Counted from the first letter of the stretch, positions 9,625 to 16,900 are shown. The stretch: 64,000 nucleotides of DNA from Rhizobium sp. P40RR-XXII (GCF_012641405.1 NZ_JABAII010000001.1:186001-250000), one strand, 5' to 3'. Notes: generated by a model not told the origin, from the sequence alone. Made by a program: numbers and translations.

Positions 9625-9933
9625 ATGAGAATGATGTTAGCGCTGGGAGCGATTTTGAGCCTGGCATGCGTCTCCGCAGGTGAGGCGCCTTCAAACTATC
9701 AGACCTATCACGGCATTCGCGCCGACAGCGATCCGGTGGTGCTGGCAAAATACGACAGGGCTCTCAATCGCTGCGAACCCGAGGCCTATTCGTGGTACCG
9801 CGGCTCGCCGGATCCGAACAGCACGCTTTATTGGCTGGCACTGAGAGCCTGCCTCTACCGTCAGGGCTTTATCGATCGCGGCGCCTACGCATACCCGACG
9901 ACGGCGGTCTTCCGGCATTTTCTGGATCGCTGA
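9625..9933 (+). CDS. Small exported hypothetical protein
   Basis: A 102-aa protein with an N-terminal hydrophobic segment (MRMMLALGAILSLACVSAGE) that looks like a signal peptide; the Cys at residue 15 gives only a poor lipobox. The mature part is rich in Tyr, Arg and Asp and has two Cys (NRCEPEAYSW and LRACLYRQGF), which could pair. The ATG at 9625 follows GGAG at 11 bp. The longer open frame from 9547 adds a stretch that does not look coding. Family not recognised. Confidence 0.6.
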   Translation: MRMMLALGAILSLACVSAGEAPSNYQTYHGIRADSDPVVLAKYDRALNRCEPEAYSWYRGSPDPNSTLYWLALRACLYRQGFIDRGAYAYPTTAVFRHFLDR

Positions 9934-10021
9934 CCGTCCTCCGTTCGCCTTGGCTCCCGGCGAACTCTTTGGCCGATCCGCTCCAAGGCAAACTTGAAAT
10001 TCAGCAGATCGTCGCAAAACT

Positions 10022-10058
10022 AAAAAGGCCTTTCGATTTCTCGAAAGGCCTTTGCTTT
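10022..10058 (-). terminator. Terminator after tRNA-Val (bidirectional shape)
   Basis: A perfect 13-bp stem (10024-10036 with 10041-10053) has a 4-nt loop. On the minus strand it is followed by TTTTTAGTTTT and starts 20 nt after the tRNA 3' end. On the plus strand it is followed by GCTTTT, so it may also stop the 9625 gene. Confidence 0.85.
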
Positions 10059-10072
10059 TCAGCGAATTAGGA

Positions 10073-10147
<75 letters not shown>

Positions 10148-10162
10148 ATCCGATGGCGGCGC

Positions 10163-10191
10163 ATAGATCACAAAACCTCAGTGGCCGTCAA
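10163..10191 (-). promoter_or_regulatory. Sigma-70 promoter of tRNA-Val
   Basis: On the minus strand TTGACG (10191-10186) and ATCTAT (10168-10163) are separated by 17 bp, ending 16 bp before the tRNA 5' base. Confidence 0.6.
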
Positions 10192-10231
10192 TAGGCTTTT
10201 TTTCGGTTTTGTGACGTAGCCGCCGAAAGCC

Positions 10232-10597
10232 TTACGCGGCAAGGAGTTTGTTGACTTCGTCGACGAGTTCGCGGAGGTGGAAAGGCTTGGAAAGGACCTT
10301 GGCATCCTTCGGCGCCTTCGAATCGGGGTTCAGCGCGACGGCGGCAAAGCCGGTGATGAACATCACTTTCAGGTCCGGATCGAGTTCGGTGGCGCGGCGC
10401 GCCAGCTCGATGCCGTCCATCTCGGGCATGACGATGTCAGTCAAAAGCAGCGAGAACGGCTCTTCGCGCAGCCGATCGTAAGCACTGGCTCCATTGTCAA
10501 AGGACAAGACCTTGTAGCCGGCTTTTTCGAGTGCCTTCACGAGAAAGCGACGCATGTCGTTGTCGTCTTCGGCAAGAAGTATCTTCTGGGTCATCAT
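10232..10597 (-). CDS. cpdR: Single-domain response regulator CpdR
   Basis: A 121-aa receiver domain with no output domain. Acidic pocket residues lie in LAEDDND, the phospho-acceptor Asp is at residue 54 (LLTDIVMPEMDG; 53 if the second Met is used), and the conserved Lys is in SKPFHL. The sequence matches what I know of CpdR, which in its unphosphorylated form directs ClpXP to cell-cycle substrates such as CtrA. In Sinorhizobium, CpdR1 is needed for proper cell cycle and symbiosis. Phosphorylation comes from the CckA-ChpT relay. It is transcribed alone and is upstream of tRNA-Val. Confidence 0.9.
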   Translation of the reverse strand: MMTQKILLAEDDNDMRRFLVKALEKAGYKVLSFDNGASAYDRLREEPFSLLLTDIVMPEMDGIELARRATELDPDLKVMFITGFAAVALNPDSKAPKDAKVLSKPFHLRELVDEVNKLLAA

Positions 10598-10867
10598 CTC
10601 TATCGCTAATCAACTTTGTCTTGTTGGACTTGTCCAGCTTTTAGGTTAGCGCCACGCCGTAAACAAGCCGTGAATAGTCGGCCAAAACGCGCCAATCCTG
10701 CTTTTGTTCAAAGCATAGCTTCGTTCTGCGAAAACGTCTCGCGTTTCCGCTGGCCGAGCATCCGGAAATTTCGAATACGGCACTTTGGATTAAGGCCATT
10801 TCGCTCAAGTTACTATGGACTTGCAGTCATGCAACTGGCAACATGACTACCGCGACAAGTTGTTGAC

Positions 10868-11767
10868 ATGGTAAAGACGTTGATGTCCGCGGAAATGCGT
10901 AGTTTCGAGATTTTCGAGGTATTGGAGCCCGCCTCCCAGACGATACCGTTTGTCTACAGCTCGCCTCATAGCGGTCGCATCTATCCCCCCGATTTCATCG
11001 CCCAGTCCCGCCTGCAGGGCATCGCCATCCGCCGCTCGGAAGATCATTACGTCGACGAGCTTTTTTCGGCGGCGAGCTCCCTCGGCGCGCCGCTGCTGCT
11101 TGCCAATTTTCCGCGCGCCTATATCGATGTCAATCGCGAGCCCTATGAGCTCGATCCGCGCATGTTCGATGGCGCCTTGCCGCCTTACGCGAACATCAAT
11201 TCCCTGCGGGTTGCCGGCGGGCTCGGTACGATCCCCCGGATCGTCGCCGAAAACATGGAAATCTATGCGCGGCGCGTGCCGGTCGAGGATGCGCTGAAGC
11301 GCATCGACACGATCTATAAGCCCTATCATGCGACGCTTCGGCGGCTGATTGCGCGCACCCATGTCAAATTCGGCTTCGGCGTGCTGGTCGATTGCCATTC
11401 CATGCCGGGCAATATCCGGATCGCCGGCAGCAACATGCGCCCGGATTTCATCCTCGGCGACCGTTACGGCACGAGTGCTTCGGCGGAGCTTTCGCGCGCC
11501 GCCATGCAGATCCTCGAGGAGCTCGGCTTCAACGCCGTGCGCAACAAGCCCTATGCCGGCGGCTTCATCACCGAACATTACGGCCGTCCCTCGCGCGGGC
11601 TGCATGCCCTGCAGATCGAAGTCAATCGTTCGCTCTATGTCGACGAGACGACACTGGAAAAGCGCGCGGATTTCAACGAGGTTGCCACCGCCATTACGCT
11701 TTTCATGAAGCGCATGGCCGAGCATGTGGAATCCTACACGGGCGATCCGGCGCTGGCAGCGGAATAA
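10868..11767 (+). CDS. N-formylglutamate amidohydrolase family protein
   Basis: A 299-aa member of the N-formylglutamate deformylase (HutG2-like) family, zinc-dependent hydrolases releasing formate from N-formylglutamate. Visible motifs are VYSSPHSGRIYP near the N terminus, DVNREPYELDP, VLVDCHSMPG and ITEHYGRP, which carry the expected metal-binding His and acidic residues. No hut genes are adjacent, so histidine breakdown is not indicated by context, and the true substrate may differ. The start could be 10868, 10883 or 10895; none has a strong ribosome binding site. A second, divergent family member lies at 61396-62190. Confidence 0.82.
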   Translation: MVKTLMSAEMRSFEIFEVLEPASQTIPFVYSSPHSGRIYPPDFIAQSRLQGIAIRRSEDHYVDELFSAASSLGAPLLLANFPRAYIDVNREPYELDPRMFDGALPPYANINSLRVAGGLGTIPRIVAENMEIYARRVPVEDALKRIDTIYKPYHATLRRLIARTHVKFGFGVLVDCHSMPGNIRIAGSNMRPDFILGDRYGTSASAELSRAAMQILEELGFNAVRNKPYAGGFITEHYGRPSRGLHALQIEVNRSLYVDETTLEKRADFNEVATAITLFMKRMAEHVESYTGDPALAAE

Positions 11768-11772
11768 AGCAA

Positions 11773-12094
11773 AGCCCCTTCGCCCCGCAAAGGCGGGGAG
11801 AAGGTGGGGCGGAGACATTGAGCAGGGCGAAATGTCGACGCCTCGGATGAGGGGCTGTCTCGGAAACTTTCAGAGCGAACAGAATCTGTCCAAGCGTTTG
11901 GCTATGGTGATGGTCAGGCGTGTTTGTTGTTGCCGCGCACTTGCGCCTAGCCCCTCACCCTAGAGCGGTTCAGCTTTTCACGGAATCGCAGGACCGCTCT
12001 AGCTCTTTGTTTTCTCGCAATTCCGGACAGAAAACCGCTGCGCACTTTTCCTGGAATTGCTCTAGCCCTCTCGCCGCAAGCGGGGCGAGGGGGA
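11773..12094. repeat. GC-rich palindromic intergenic repeat, interrupted by another element
   Basis: Two hairpin modules of the type GCCCC-TC-ACCC ... CGGGG are present: one at 11775-11812, and one split as TAGCCCCTCACCC (11948-11960) and CCCTCTCGCCGCAAGCGGGG (12066-12085). The second is interrupted by the element at 11963-12062. The same kind of repeat occurs at 46612-46751. Confidence 0.65.
11963..12062 (+). repeat. MITE-like palindromic element, copy 1 (TA-flanked)
   Basis: A 100-bp element with imperfect terminal inverted repeats GAGCGGTTC / GAATTGCTC. It has an inner palindrome and the core AAAACCGCTGCGCACTTTTCC. It is flanked by TA on both sides (11961-11962 and 12063-12064) and interrupts the GC-rich repeat module. 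Related copies are at 16741, 32831, 38349 and 55151. Confidence 0.75.
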
Positions 12095-12104
12095 TCACTC
12101 CACC

Positions 12105-12186
12105 AAAAAAGAACCGCGCTCGTGGCGCGGCTAAGTCTAGGGAGGAAACACCCAAGGAGGGTATTTACAGTCAGAAGACTGTAGCT
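12105..12186 (-). ncRNA. Candidate trans-acting sRNA with anti-Shine-Dalgarno motifs (alpha-r14/NfeR-like)
   Basis: About 80 nt on the minus strand. Three hairpins are visible: ACAGTC/GACTGT (12182-12167), ACCC/GGGT with loop TCCTT (12162-12150), and the terminator CCGCGC/GCGCGG (12130-12114) followed by TTCTTTTTT. Single-stranded parts carry CCUCCUU and UUUCCUCCC, complementary to ribosome binding sites. From memory this resembles the rhizobial alpha-r14 (NfeR1) family, which blocks translation of transport mRNAs; I could not compare sequences. A near-consensus promoter sits at the right distance. It is antisense to nothing coding. Confidence 0.6.
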
Positions 12187-12188
12187 GG

Positions 12189-12218
12189 ATATTGATATCG
12201 CACTGCACAAATGTCAAG
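12189..12218 (-). promoter_or_regulatory. Sigma-70 promoter of the candidate sRNA
   Basis: On the minus strand CTTGAC(A) at 12218-12212 and CAATAT at 12194-12189 are separated by 17 bp counted from TTGACA. This is close to the rhizobial consensus CTTGAC-N17-CTATAT. Transcription should begin near 12182-12186. Confidence 0.65.
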
Positions 12219-12364
12219 CACTTTATTGCGCTGCAAAATATTTAGGCAGATTCGAAAATCCTGCCTGATCGGCAGGCATCCTGCGCGCCGCGTCATCATG
12301 CGGTTTGCTTCAGGGCCTATATGGGATATGACATCGCCCATCCTGTCACTTACGCGGATTGACC

Positions 12365-13138
12365 ATGCTTCCCGATCGCTCGTTTTTCTATCGTCTGGCC
12401 GAGGCGGCCAAGGCTGAAACTCTGCCGCGCTTCCGCGCCGGCGTCGATGTGGTCAACAAGGAAGCCAGCGGCTTCGATCCGGTGACGGAAGGAGACCGCG
12501 CCGCCGAAGAGGCGATTCGCGCCTTGATCGAGGCCGAGTTTCCCGATCACGGCATTCTGGGCGAGGAGCACGGCAGCGTCGGGCTCGACCGTGAGCATGT
12601 CTGGGTGATCGATCCGATCGACGGCACGCGCGCCTTCATCTCGGGTGTTCCGGTCTGGGGAACGCTGATCGGCCTGCAGAAGAACGGCCGCGCCATCATG
12701 GGCATGATCGACCAGCCCTTTACGGGCGAGCGCTATTTTGCCGACGGCAACGGTTCCACCTATTCGGGGCCGGATGGTGAAAAGCGGCTGCGGGTCCGCG
12801 ATTGCGGCGCTCTTTCGAATGCAATCCTCTTCACCACGTCGCCGCATCTCTTTGCCGGCGAGGAACTTGCAAGATATCGCGAGATCGAAAGCCAGGTCCG
12901 GCTCTTCCGTTATGGCACGGATTGCTATGCCTATGCGCTGCTGGCCGCAGGCCATATCGATCTCGTCATCGAGAATTCGCTGAAACCCTATGATGTCGGT
13001 GGCATCATTCCCGTCGTCGAGCAGGCCGGCGGCATCATGACGACTTGGGATGGCGGCCGGCCGGAGATGGGCGGAACGATCATCGCCGCAGGCAGCCGCG
13101 CCGTTTATGAACAGGCTTTGGCTGTCCTGTCGCGCTAG
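12365..13138 (+). CDS. hisN: Histidinol-phosphatase, inositol monophosphatase family
   Basis: A 257-aa Mg-dependent phosphatase of the inositol monophosphatase superfamily. Metal-site motifs are visible: GEEHG, WVIDPIDGTRAF, and near the C terminus KPYDVGGIIPVVEQAGG. This sequence style matches HisN-type histidinol-phosphatases of Actinobacteria and Alphaproteobacteria, which remove phosphate from L-histidinol-phosphate in histidine synthesis. The rest of the pathway is not nearby, so a general inositol phosphatase role cannot be excluded. I chose the ATG at 12365; a TTG two codons upstream is also possible. Confidence 0.8.
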   Translation: MLPDRSFFYRLAEAAKAETLPRFRAGVDVVNKEASGFDPVTEGDRAAEEAIRALIEAEFPDHGILGEEHGSVGLDREHVWVIDPIDGTRAFISGVPVWGTLIGLQKNGRAIMGMIDQPFTGERYFADGNGSTYSGPDGEKRLRVRDCGALSNAILFTTSPHLFAGEELARYREIESQVRLFRYGTDCYAYALLAAGHIDLVIENSLKPYDVGGIIPVVEQAGGIMTTWDGGRPEMGGTIIAAGSRAVYEQALAVLSR

Positions 13139-13139
13139 C

Positions 13140-13299
13140 GCATGATGCCGAAAAGTGTGATCGGTTTTCGGACGACATCATGCTCTACTTCTTTGATCCT
13201 AGAGCGGATTCAGATTTTAGGTCGAACAGACCTTAAATCATCCGGCTCTAGCGCATGTCGCGCAAAAGTGTGCAGTGGTTTTGCGATAACGACATGCGC
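13140..13299. repeat. Mosaic of three palindromic elements, the middle one TA-flanked
   Basis: Three adjacent imperfect palindromes follow hisN: 13140-13183 (GCATGATG ... CATCATGC), 13202-13248 (GAGCGGATT ... CCGGCTC) and 13251-13299 (GCGCATGTCG ... CGACATGCGC). The outer two share the core AAAAGTGTG-N-GGTTTT. The middle one is bordered by TA on both sides (13200-13201, 13249-13250). They may also act as terminators for hisN and the hydrolase gene that converge here. Confidence 0.7.
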
Positions 13300-13334
13300 A
13301 AATTCAAGGATCTAAAACGCCAAATCACTTGGCG

Positions 13335-14309
13335 TCAGGCTTCCGCTTCTATCTCGTAGGCGTTGGTTTCGGCATCGCTGCCGGGAATGAAGGCATGGAT
13401 CGCGGCGAGAGCCTGATTTCGGTAGATATCGCGCTCTTGCAGGATCTCATGCTTGGCGCCGTGAATGGGCACGAGCTGGGCGGCGCGGAAATAGCGCGAC
13501 AGCCGCTCCTGATCGGCATAGGGCACCACGCCGTCCCGCGTCGGCGCGAGCAGGACAGTGGGGATGGGAATTGAAAACAGGTGTTCAGGCCTGTTGACCC
13601 GTTCGATTGCCCGCAAGGCTTGCGACAGCCAGCGCGCCGTCGGTGGCCCCAGGCAAACCTGCGGATAAGTGGTGCCAATGCCGATGTTGCGCCGGTAGCG
13701 CTGTTCGTCCGTGGTCAATGGGTTTTCGGCGAAAGGTCTTTCCTTGAATTTCTTGCTGAATTGCATTCGGCTAAGGCCGATGCCGCTGAGGGTGCCGGAA
13801 AGAAAGCGGATGAAGGCCGGCGATACGCCGTGACCGGTCAGACCGATGAAGGGGGCGGACAGCACCATGCGGTCGATGCGCGTTGCTAGCCCCGGTGCTG
13901 CCGAGAGCGCGATCAGCGCGCCCGTCGAATGGGCGAGAAGGAAGAAGGGCAGGCGCGTATCCGGCAGGACGATCTTGTCGAGGAAGGCCGTGAGATCGCG
14001 TTCATAGTCGGAAAAGTGTCGGATATGGCCGCGCAGGGGATCCTTCAGCAGCCGTTCCGATCCGCCCTGGCCGCGAAGATCGAAGGTCGCAACCCAGAGG
14101 CCCTTGGCCGTGAGATCGCGGATCGTCTCGAAATATTTCTCGATGAATTCGTTGCGGCCCTGCAGCAGAACCACGGTCCCTTTGGCGACCGGCTGCTCGC
14201 AGCGGAACACGGCATAGCGCAGCTTGCGCCCGTCAAAGCTCTCGAAAAAACCCTCGGTGCGGTTCTCGGGCACCGGATTGTCTGCTGTGGAATAGAGGAT
14301 CGAATCCAT
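13335..14309 (-). CDS. Alpha/beta hydrolase, lysophospholipase-like
   Basis: A 324-aa alpha/beta-hydrolase of the monoacylglycerol lipase/lysophospholipase (Hydrolase_4) type. Elements in order: VVLLQGRNEFIEKY near the N terminus, the nucleophile elbow AHSTG, an acidic residue in APTRDGVVPY, and the catalytic His in GAKHEIL. There is no signal peptide, so it is likely cytosolic or membrane-associated. Substrate is inferred only from the family. The ATG at 14309 has a modest AGGCG site; a start at 14342 would add 11 residues. It is convergent with hisN. Confidence 0.8.
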   Translation of the reverse strand: MDSILYSTADNPVPENRTEGFFESFDGRKLRYAVFRCEQPVAKGTVVLLQGRNEFIEKYFETIRDLTAKGLWVATFDLRGQGGSERLLKDPLRGHIRHFSDYERDLTAFLDKIVLPDTRLPFFLLAHSTGALIALSAAPGLATRIDRMVLSAPFIGLTGHGVSPAFIRFLSGTLSGIGLSRMQFSKKFKERPFAENPLTTDEQRYRRNIGIGTTYPQVCLGPPTARWLSQALRAIERVNRPEHLFSIPIPTVLLAPTRDGVVPYADQERLSRYFRAAQLVPIHGAKHEILQERDIYRNQALAAIHAFIPGSDAETNAYEIEAEA

Positions 14310-14445
14310 GGCGATGTCGCGCCTCGCTGACAAATGGCTCATCTCAAGGGGATAGCGCAGCTTGGGGGAATTGCAACAGGTTTGTGGCTTTTCTCCGAAT
14401 GACGCGCGCGGGGTGACGCGAAAGCCGCGTTTCGCCTGCCGAGTG

Positions 14446-14511
14446 CTATTCGACCTCGAGGGTGAGGCCCTTGAAAGGCTTGATCTCCTTCAACACGAAG
14501 ATCGTGCGCAT
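14446..14511 (-). pseudogene. Remnant of an Lrp/AsnC-type gene (3' end only)
   Basis: A 21-codon frame starting at an ATG that overlaps the channel stop (TGATG). It encodes FVLKEIKPFKGL followed by TLEVE and a stop, almost the same as the C terminus of the Lrp regulator at 15693 (FVLKEIKPFKGL then PLEVGQR). Only the C-terminal 20 or so residues remain, so this is best read as a gene fragment left by recombination, not a functional peptide. Confidence 0.6.
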
Positions 14512-15578
14512 CAGGTCTTCGGAGTTGCACCACGCCGTTCGAGCGCGGTCTTGCGGATGATATCGGCGATCTCCGGGCTGCTGCTCGACAGCATCTGAAA
14601 ATCCGACGAATAGAGCGACAGCAGCGAGACTTCCGTTGTTGCGCTGACGGTCGCCGAGCGGGGTTCGCCGCTGATCAGCGCCATCTCGCCGAAGAAGCTG
14701 CCGGAGCCGAGCTCCACAGGGTTCGGCGTGGCGACGCTGACGCGGCCCTCGACGATGAAGTACATCTGGTCACCGGCCTCGCCCTTGCGGCAGATGATGC
14801 CGCCGGCCGGCACGACACGCGGTCTCAGCGCTCTAACGATCTCGATGAGCGCGGCCGAACCAAGCTTCTGGAACAGCGGCACCGCGGCAACCAGCTGCCA
14901 ATTGCGCACAAAATCCTGGCGACGAACTTCTTCGTAGAAGCCGGTGGCGAGGATGCCGGCCCAGAGCGCAAAGATGCCGATTCCGCTCATCATGACTAGC
15001 CCGGCAAGGACGCGGCCGGCGAAACTTTGCGGAATCTCGTCGCCGTAGCCCGTGGTCGACAGCGTCACGACCGCCCACCACATCGCTAGCGGAATGCTGC
15101 CGAACTTGTCAGGCTGGACGTCGCGCTCGATGATATAGGCTACGAGCGCCGCGCCGAACAGGACGATGCCGAAGATCGAGGTGACGCCGATCAGGTTGCG
15201 CGCTTCCTTGGTGAGGACCCTGCCCAGCAGCCGGAAGAAGGTCGAGCCGCGCAGCGGCTTTAAGAGCCATATAGCACAATAGAGGCTTTGGTCGCGGCCG
15301 CTAACGAGAAAGAAGGCGGCCAGAGGGACTAAAACAGCCAGTACGTCGACGGCGATTTCCGGTGCGCTGCCGCGAACGTCTTTCGTCCGCTGCGCCCTCA
15401 GTGTCTCGATCAGTTGTAGACCGTAGGCAGCCCAGATGCCGGCGAGCAGAACGTGCAGGATGAGCCTGGTCTGTCCAGTTATATCAGGCGTCGTGAGCGC
15501 CGCCACGGTCAACAGACCGATTGCAGCGAGCACCGCGTTCAGCGATGCGGAAATCTTCGAAAAAGGAAGCGCCGACAT
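14511..15578 (-). CDS. Cyclic-nucleotide-gated potassium channel, MlotiK1-type
   Basis: A 355-aa channel, the same length as MlotiK1 of Mesorhizobium loti, whose sequence it follows closely as I recall it. Six membrane segments occupy about residues 10-215. The selectivity filter TTGYGD is at 175-180. The C-terminal cyclic-nucleotide-binding domain (about 220-350) contains the phosphate-binding cassette FFGEMALISGEPRSAT with Arg307, the residue contacting cAMP in MlotiK1. The S4-like segment has few basic residues, as in MlotiK1. The role is K+ conductance gated by cAMP; its physiological use is unclear. Two direct repeats lie just upstream (15607-15631). Confidence 0.93.
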   Translation of the reverse strand: MSALPFSKISASLNAVLAAIGLLTVAALTTPDITGQTRLILHVLLAGIWAAYGLQLIETLRAQRTKDVRGSAPEIAVDVLAVLVPLAAFFLVSGRDQSLYCAIWLLKPLRGSTFFRLLGRVLTKEARNLIGVTSIFGIVLFGAALVAYIIERDVQPDKFGSIPLAMWWAVVTLSTTGYGDEIPQSFAGRVLAGLVMMSGIGIFALWAGILATGFYEEVRRQDFVRNWQLVAAVPLFQKLGSAALIEIVRALRPRVVPAGGIICRKGEAGDQMYFIVEGRVSVATPNPVELGSGSFFGEMALISGEPRSATVSATTEVSLLSLYSSDFQMLSSSSPEIADIIRKTALERRGATPKT

Positions 15579-15606
15579 TCAATACCCCGGGGTGGGCTGC
15601 CACTTA

Positions 15607-15631
15607 CCTAGAATAGTATCGCCTAGAATAG
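15607..15631. promoter_or_regulatory. Direct repeat upstream of the channel gene
   Basis: CCTAGAATAG occurs twice (15607-15616 and 15622-15631) with a 15-bp period, 29-53 bp before the channel start. It could be a regulator-binding site; no protein is implied by the sequence. Confidence 0.35.
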
Positions 15632-15692
15632 GATGGCTTCGATCCAAACGTAAAGGGCTCGCAGGGTATGCCCAGCAGCCAAGCGCTATGTG

Positions 15693-16172
15693 TTATCGCT
15701 GCCCGACCTCAAGCGGAAGGCCCTTGAAAGGTTTGATTTCCTTGAGCACGAAGGTCGTCTGCATTTCCTTGATGCGCGGCAACCGGCGAACCACCGCCAT
15801 GGCGAAATCCGCATAGCTGTCGAGATCGGTCGCGACTACTTGCAACAGGAAATCCGCGTCGCCGGCGATGCTGTAACAGGCCACGACTTCGCTCAGCTTC
15901 AGGACATCGCGCGAGAATTCCTCGGCCTCCGCCTCGCTGTGGCTGTCGATCTTCACCCTGATGAAGGCGAGAACGCCGAGGCCGATCCGGCGTCTGTCCA
16001 GGGTTGCCGCATAACCCTGGATCACGCCTGTTTCCTCCAGCTGGCGCACGCGCCGCCAGCATGGCGACGTCGAGAGCCCGACTTCGGAGGAAAGCGCTTG
16101 ATTCGTCAGGCGCCCATCCCTCTGGAGCGCTCCGAGGATCCGCAGATCGATGGGTTCGAGGGGTTCCGGCAT
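15693..16172 (-). CDS. Lrp/AsnC family transcriptional regulator
   Basis: A 159-aa regulator starting MPEPLEPIDL at 16172. The N-terminal helix-turn-helix contains LGALQRDGRLTNQALSSEVGLS followed by CWRRVRQLEE. The C-terminal RAM/ASNC ligand domain runs from about 70 to 150. The open frame extends far upstream without other plausible starts, so the ATG at 16172, where Lrp homology begins, is preferred. It is divergent from a DUF2000 gene, and a strong palindrome lies between them, suggesting autoregulation and control of that neighbour. The effector is probably an amino acid, which is inference. Confidence 0.9.
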   Translation of the reverse strand: MPEPLEPIDLRILGALQRDGRLTNQALSSEVGLSTSPCWRRVRQLEETGVIQGYAATLDRRRIGLGVLAFIRVKIDSHSEAEAEEFSRDVLKLSEVVACYSIAGDADFLLQVVATDLDSYADFAMAVVRRLPRIKEMQTTFVLKEIKPFKGLPLEVGQR

Positions 16173-16192
16173 ACTTGACCTCGGTGCTGCAT

Positions 16193-16217
16193 AATTTAGG
16201 TAAGGTCTACCATAATT
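16193..16217. promoter_or_regulatory. Palindromic operator between lrp-like gene and DUF2000 gene
   Basis: AATTTAGGTA and TACCATAATT are arranged as an inverted repeat around a 5-bp centre (8 of 10 positions pair). It is AT-rich and lies 21 bp from the regulator start in the divergent spacer, a typical place for an Lrp-type site. Confidence 0.5.
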
Positions 16218-16278
16218 GCCGTGCAGCCGACAATGATAGGCAAGATTATCCACCATATCGGAGATATCCTGCAAGGAA

Positions 16279-16725
16279 ATGTCATCATCAACAGCACACC
16301 AGGTCTTCATGCTTCCCGATATTCGTCTTGCCATCGTCGTCAATCCGAACCTGCCGCTCGGGCTGATCGCCAACACCGCCGGCGCCATCTCGATCGGGTT
16401 GGGCGCAAAGTTTCCCGCGCTCGCGGCCAGGCAATTGACCGACAGGGAGGCGCGTACCATCGACATCAGCTCGAACATGCCCGTTCCGATACTGCAGGCG
16501 GATGCGGAAACCATACGATCTCTGTTGTTGAAGACCTTGCCGGTGGAAAACGACCGCGCGATCGTTCCGTTTCCTGCCTTTGCCCGCTCGCTGCACGATT
16601 ACAGGGAATATGAGGCGACGTTTCCCGATCGCGACCTCGCCGGCGAGACGATCGACGGCCTAGGGCTGGCGGGGCCTTCGAAATGGGTGAAGTCGCTGAC
16701 CGGCTCGCTGAAATTGCTGCGGTAG
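16279..16725 (+). CDS. DUF2000 domain protein
   Basis: A 148-aa protein. From about residue 11 it reads LPDIRLAIVVNPNLPLGLIANTAG, the typical opening of DUF2000, a small alpha/beta domain of unknown function sometimes compared with peptidyl-tRNA hydrolase-like folds. No signal peptide. The ATG at 16309 (MLPDIRL) is an alternative start with an AGG site. Its divergent placement next to the Lrp regulator suggests it belongs to that regulon, possibly in amino acid metabolism; this is inference. Confidence 0.75.
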   Translation: MSSSTAHQVFMLPDIRLAIVVNPNLPLGLIANTAGAISIGLGAKFPALAARQLTDREARTIDISSNMPVPILQADAETIRSLLLKTLPVENDRAIVPFPAFARSLHDYREYEATFPDRDLAGETIDGLGLAGPSKWVKSLTGSLKLLR

Positions 16726-16740
16726 CTGTGTGCTTTGACG

Positions 16741-16784
16741 CAATTCCGGACGGAAATCAGCCTCACACTTTTTCTGGAATTGCT
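16741..16784 (+). repeat. Partial copy of the MITE-like element
   Basis: CAATTCCGGACGGAAA ... CACACTTTTTCTGGAATTG matches the right half of the element at 11963-12062. The left half is missing. It lies just after the DUF2000 stop. Confidence 0.6.
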
Positions 16785-16797
16785 TGGGTGCCTGAAA

Positions 16798-16900
16798 GAA
16801 AAAAGGCCGGCTTGCGGAGATAGAGAGATCCGCTTCGCCGGCCGAGCAAGGACTGAAGAAGAAGGGACGATACACTTCAGTCATCGGACGATGGTCTTCC
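16798..16900 (-). ncRNA. Candidate structured sRNA between DUF2000 and hsp20
   Basis: On the minus strand three nested or adjacent stems are visible: ATCGGA/TCCGAT (about 16900-16879), GACTGAAG/CTTCAGTC (about 16883-16851), and a long terminator stem with outer GGCCGGC/GCCGGCC and inner GCGGA/TCCGC (16843-16805), followed by TTTTTTCTTT. No gene in that direction would need this terminator. A frame within it has two Pro-Phe-Phe-Phe runs, but no gene follows that it could control. I found no convincing promoter. Confidence 0.4.

Noticed and set aside
16660..16884. Phe-rich leader peptide (two Pro-Phe-Phe-Phe runs) with attenuator
   Set aside because: No amino acid biosynthesis gene follows in that direction; the Phe codons arise from the T-rich terminator. 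Read instead as a candidate sRNA.
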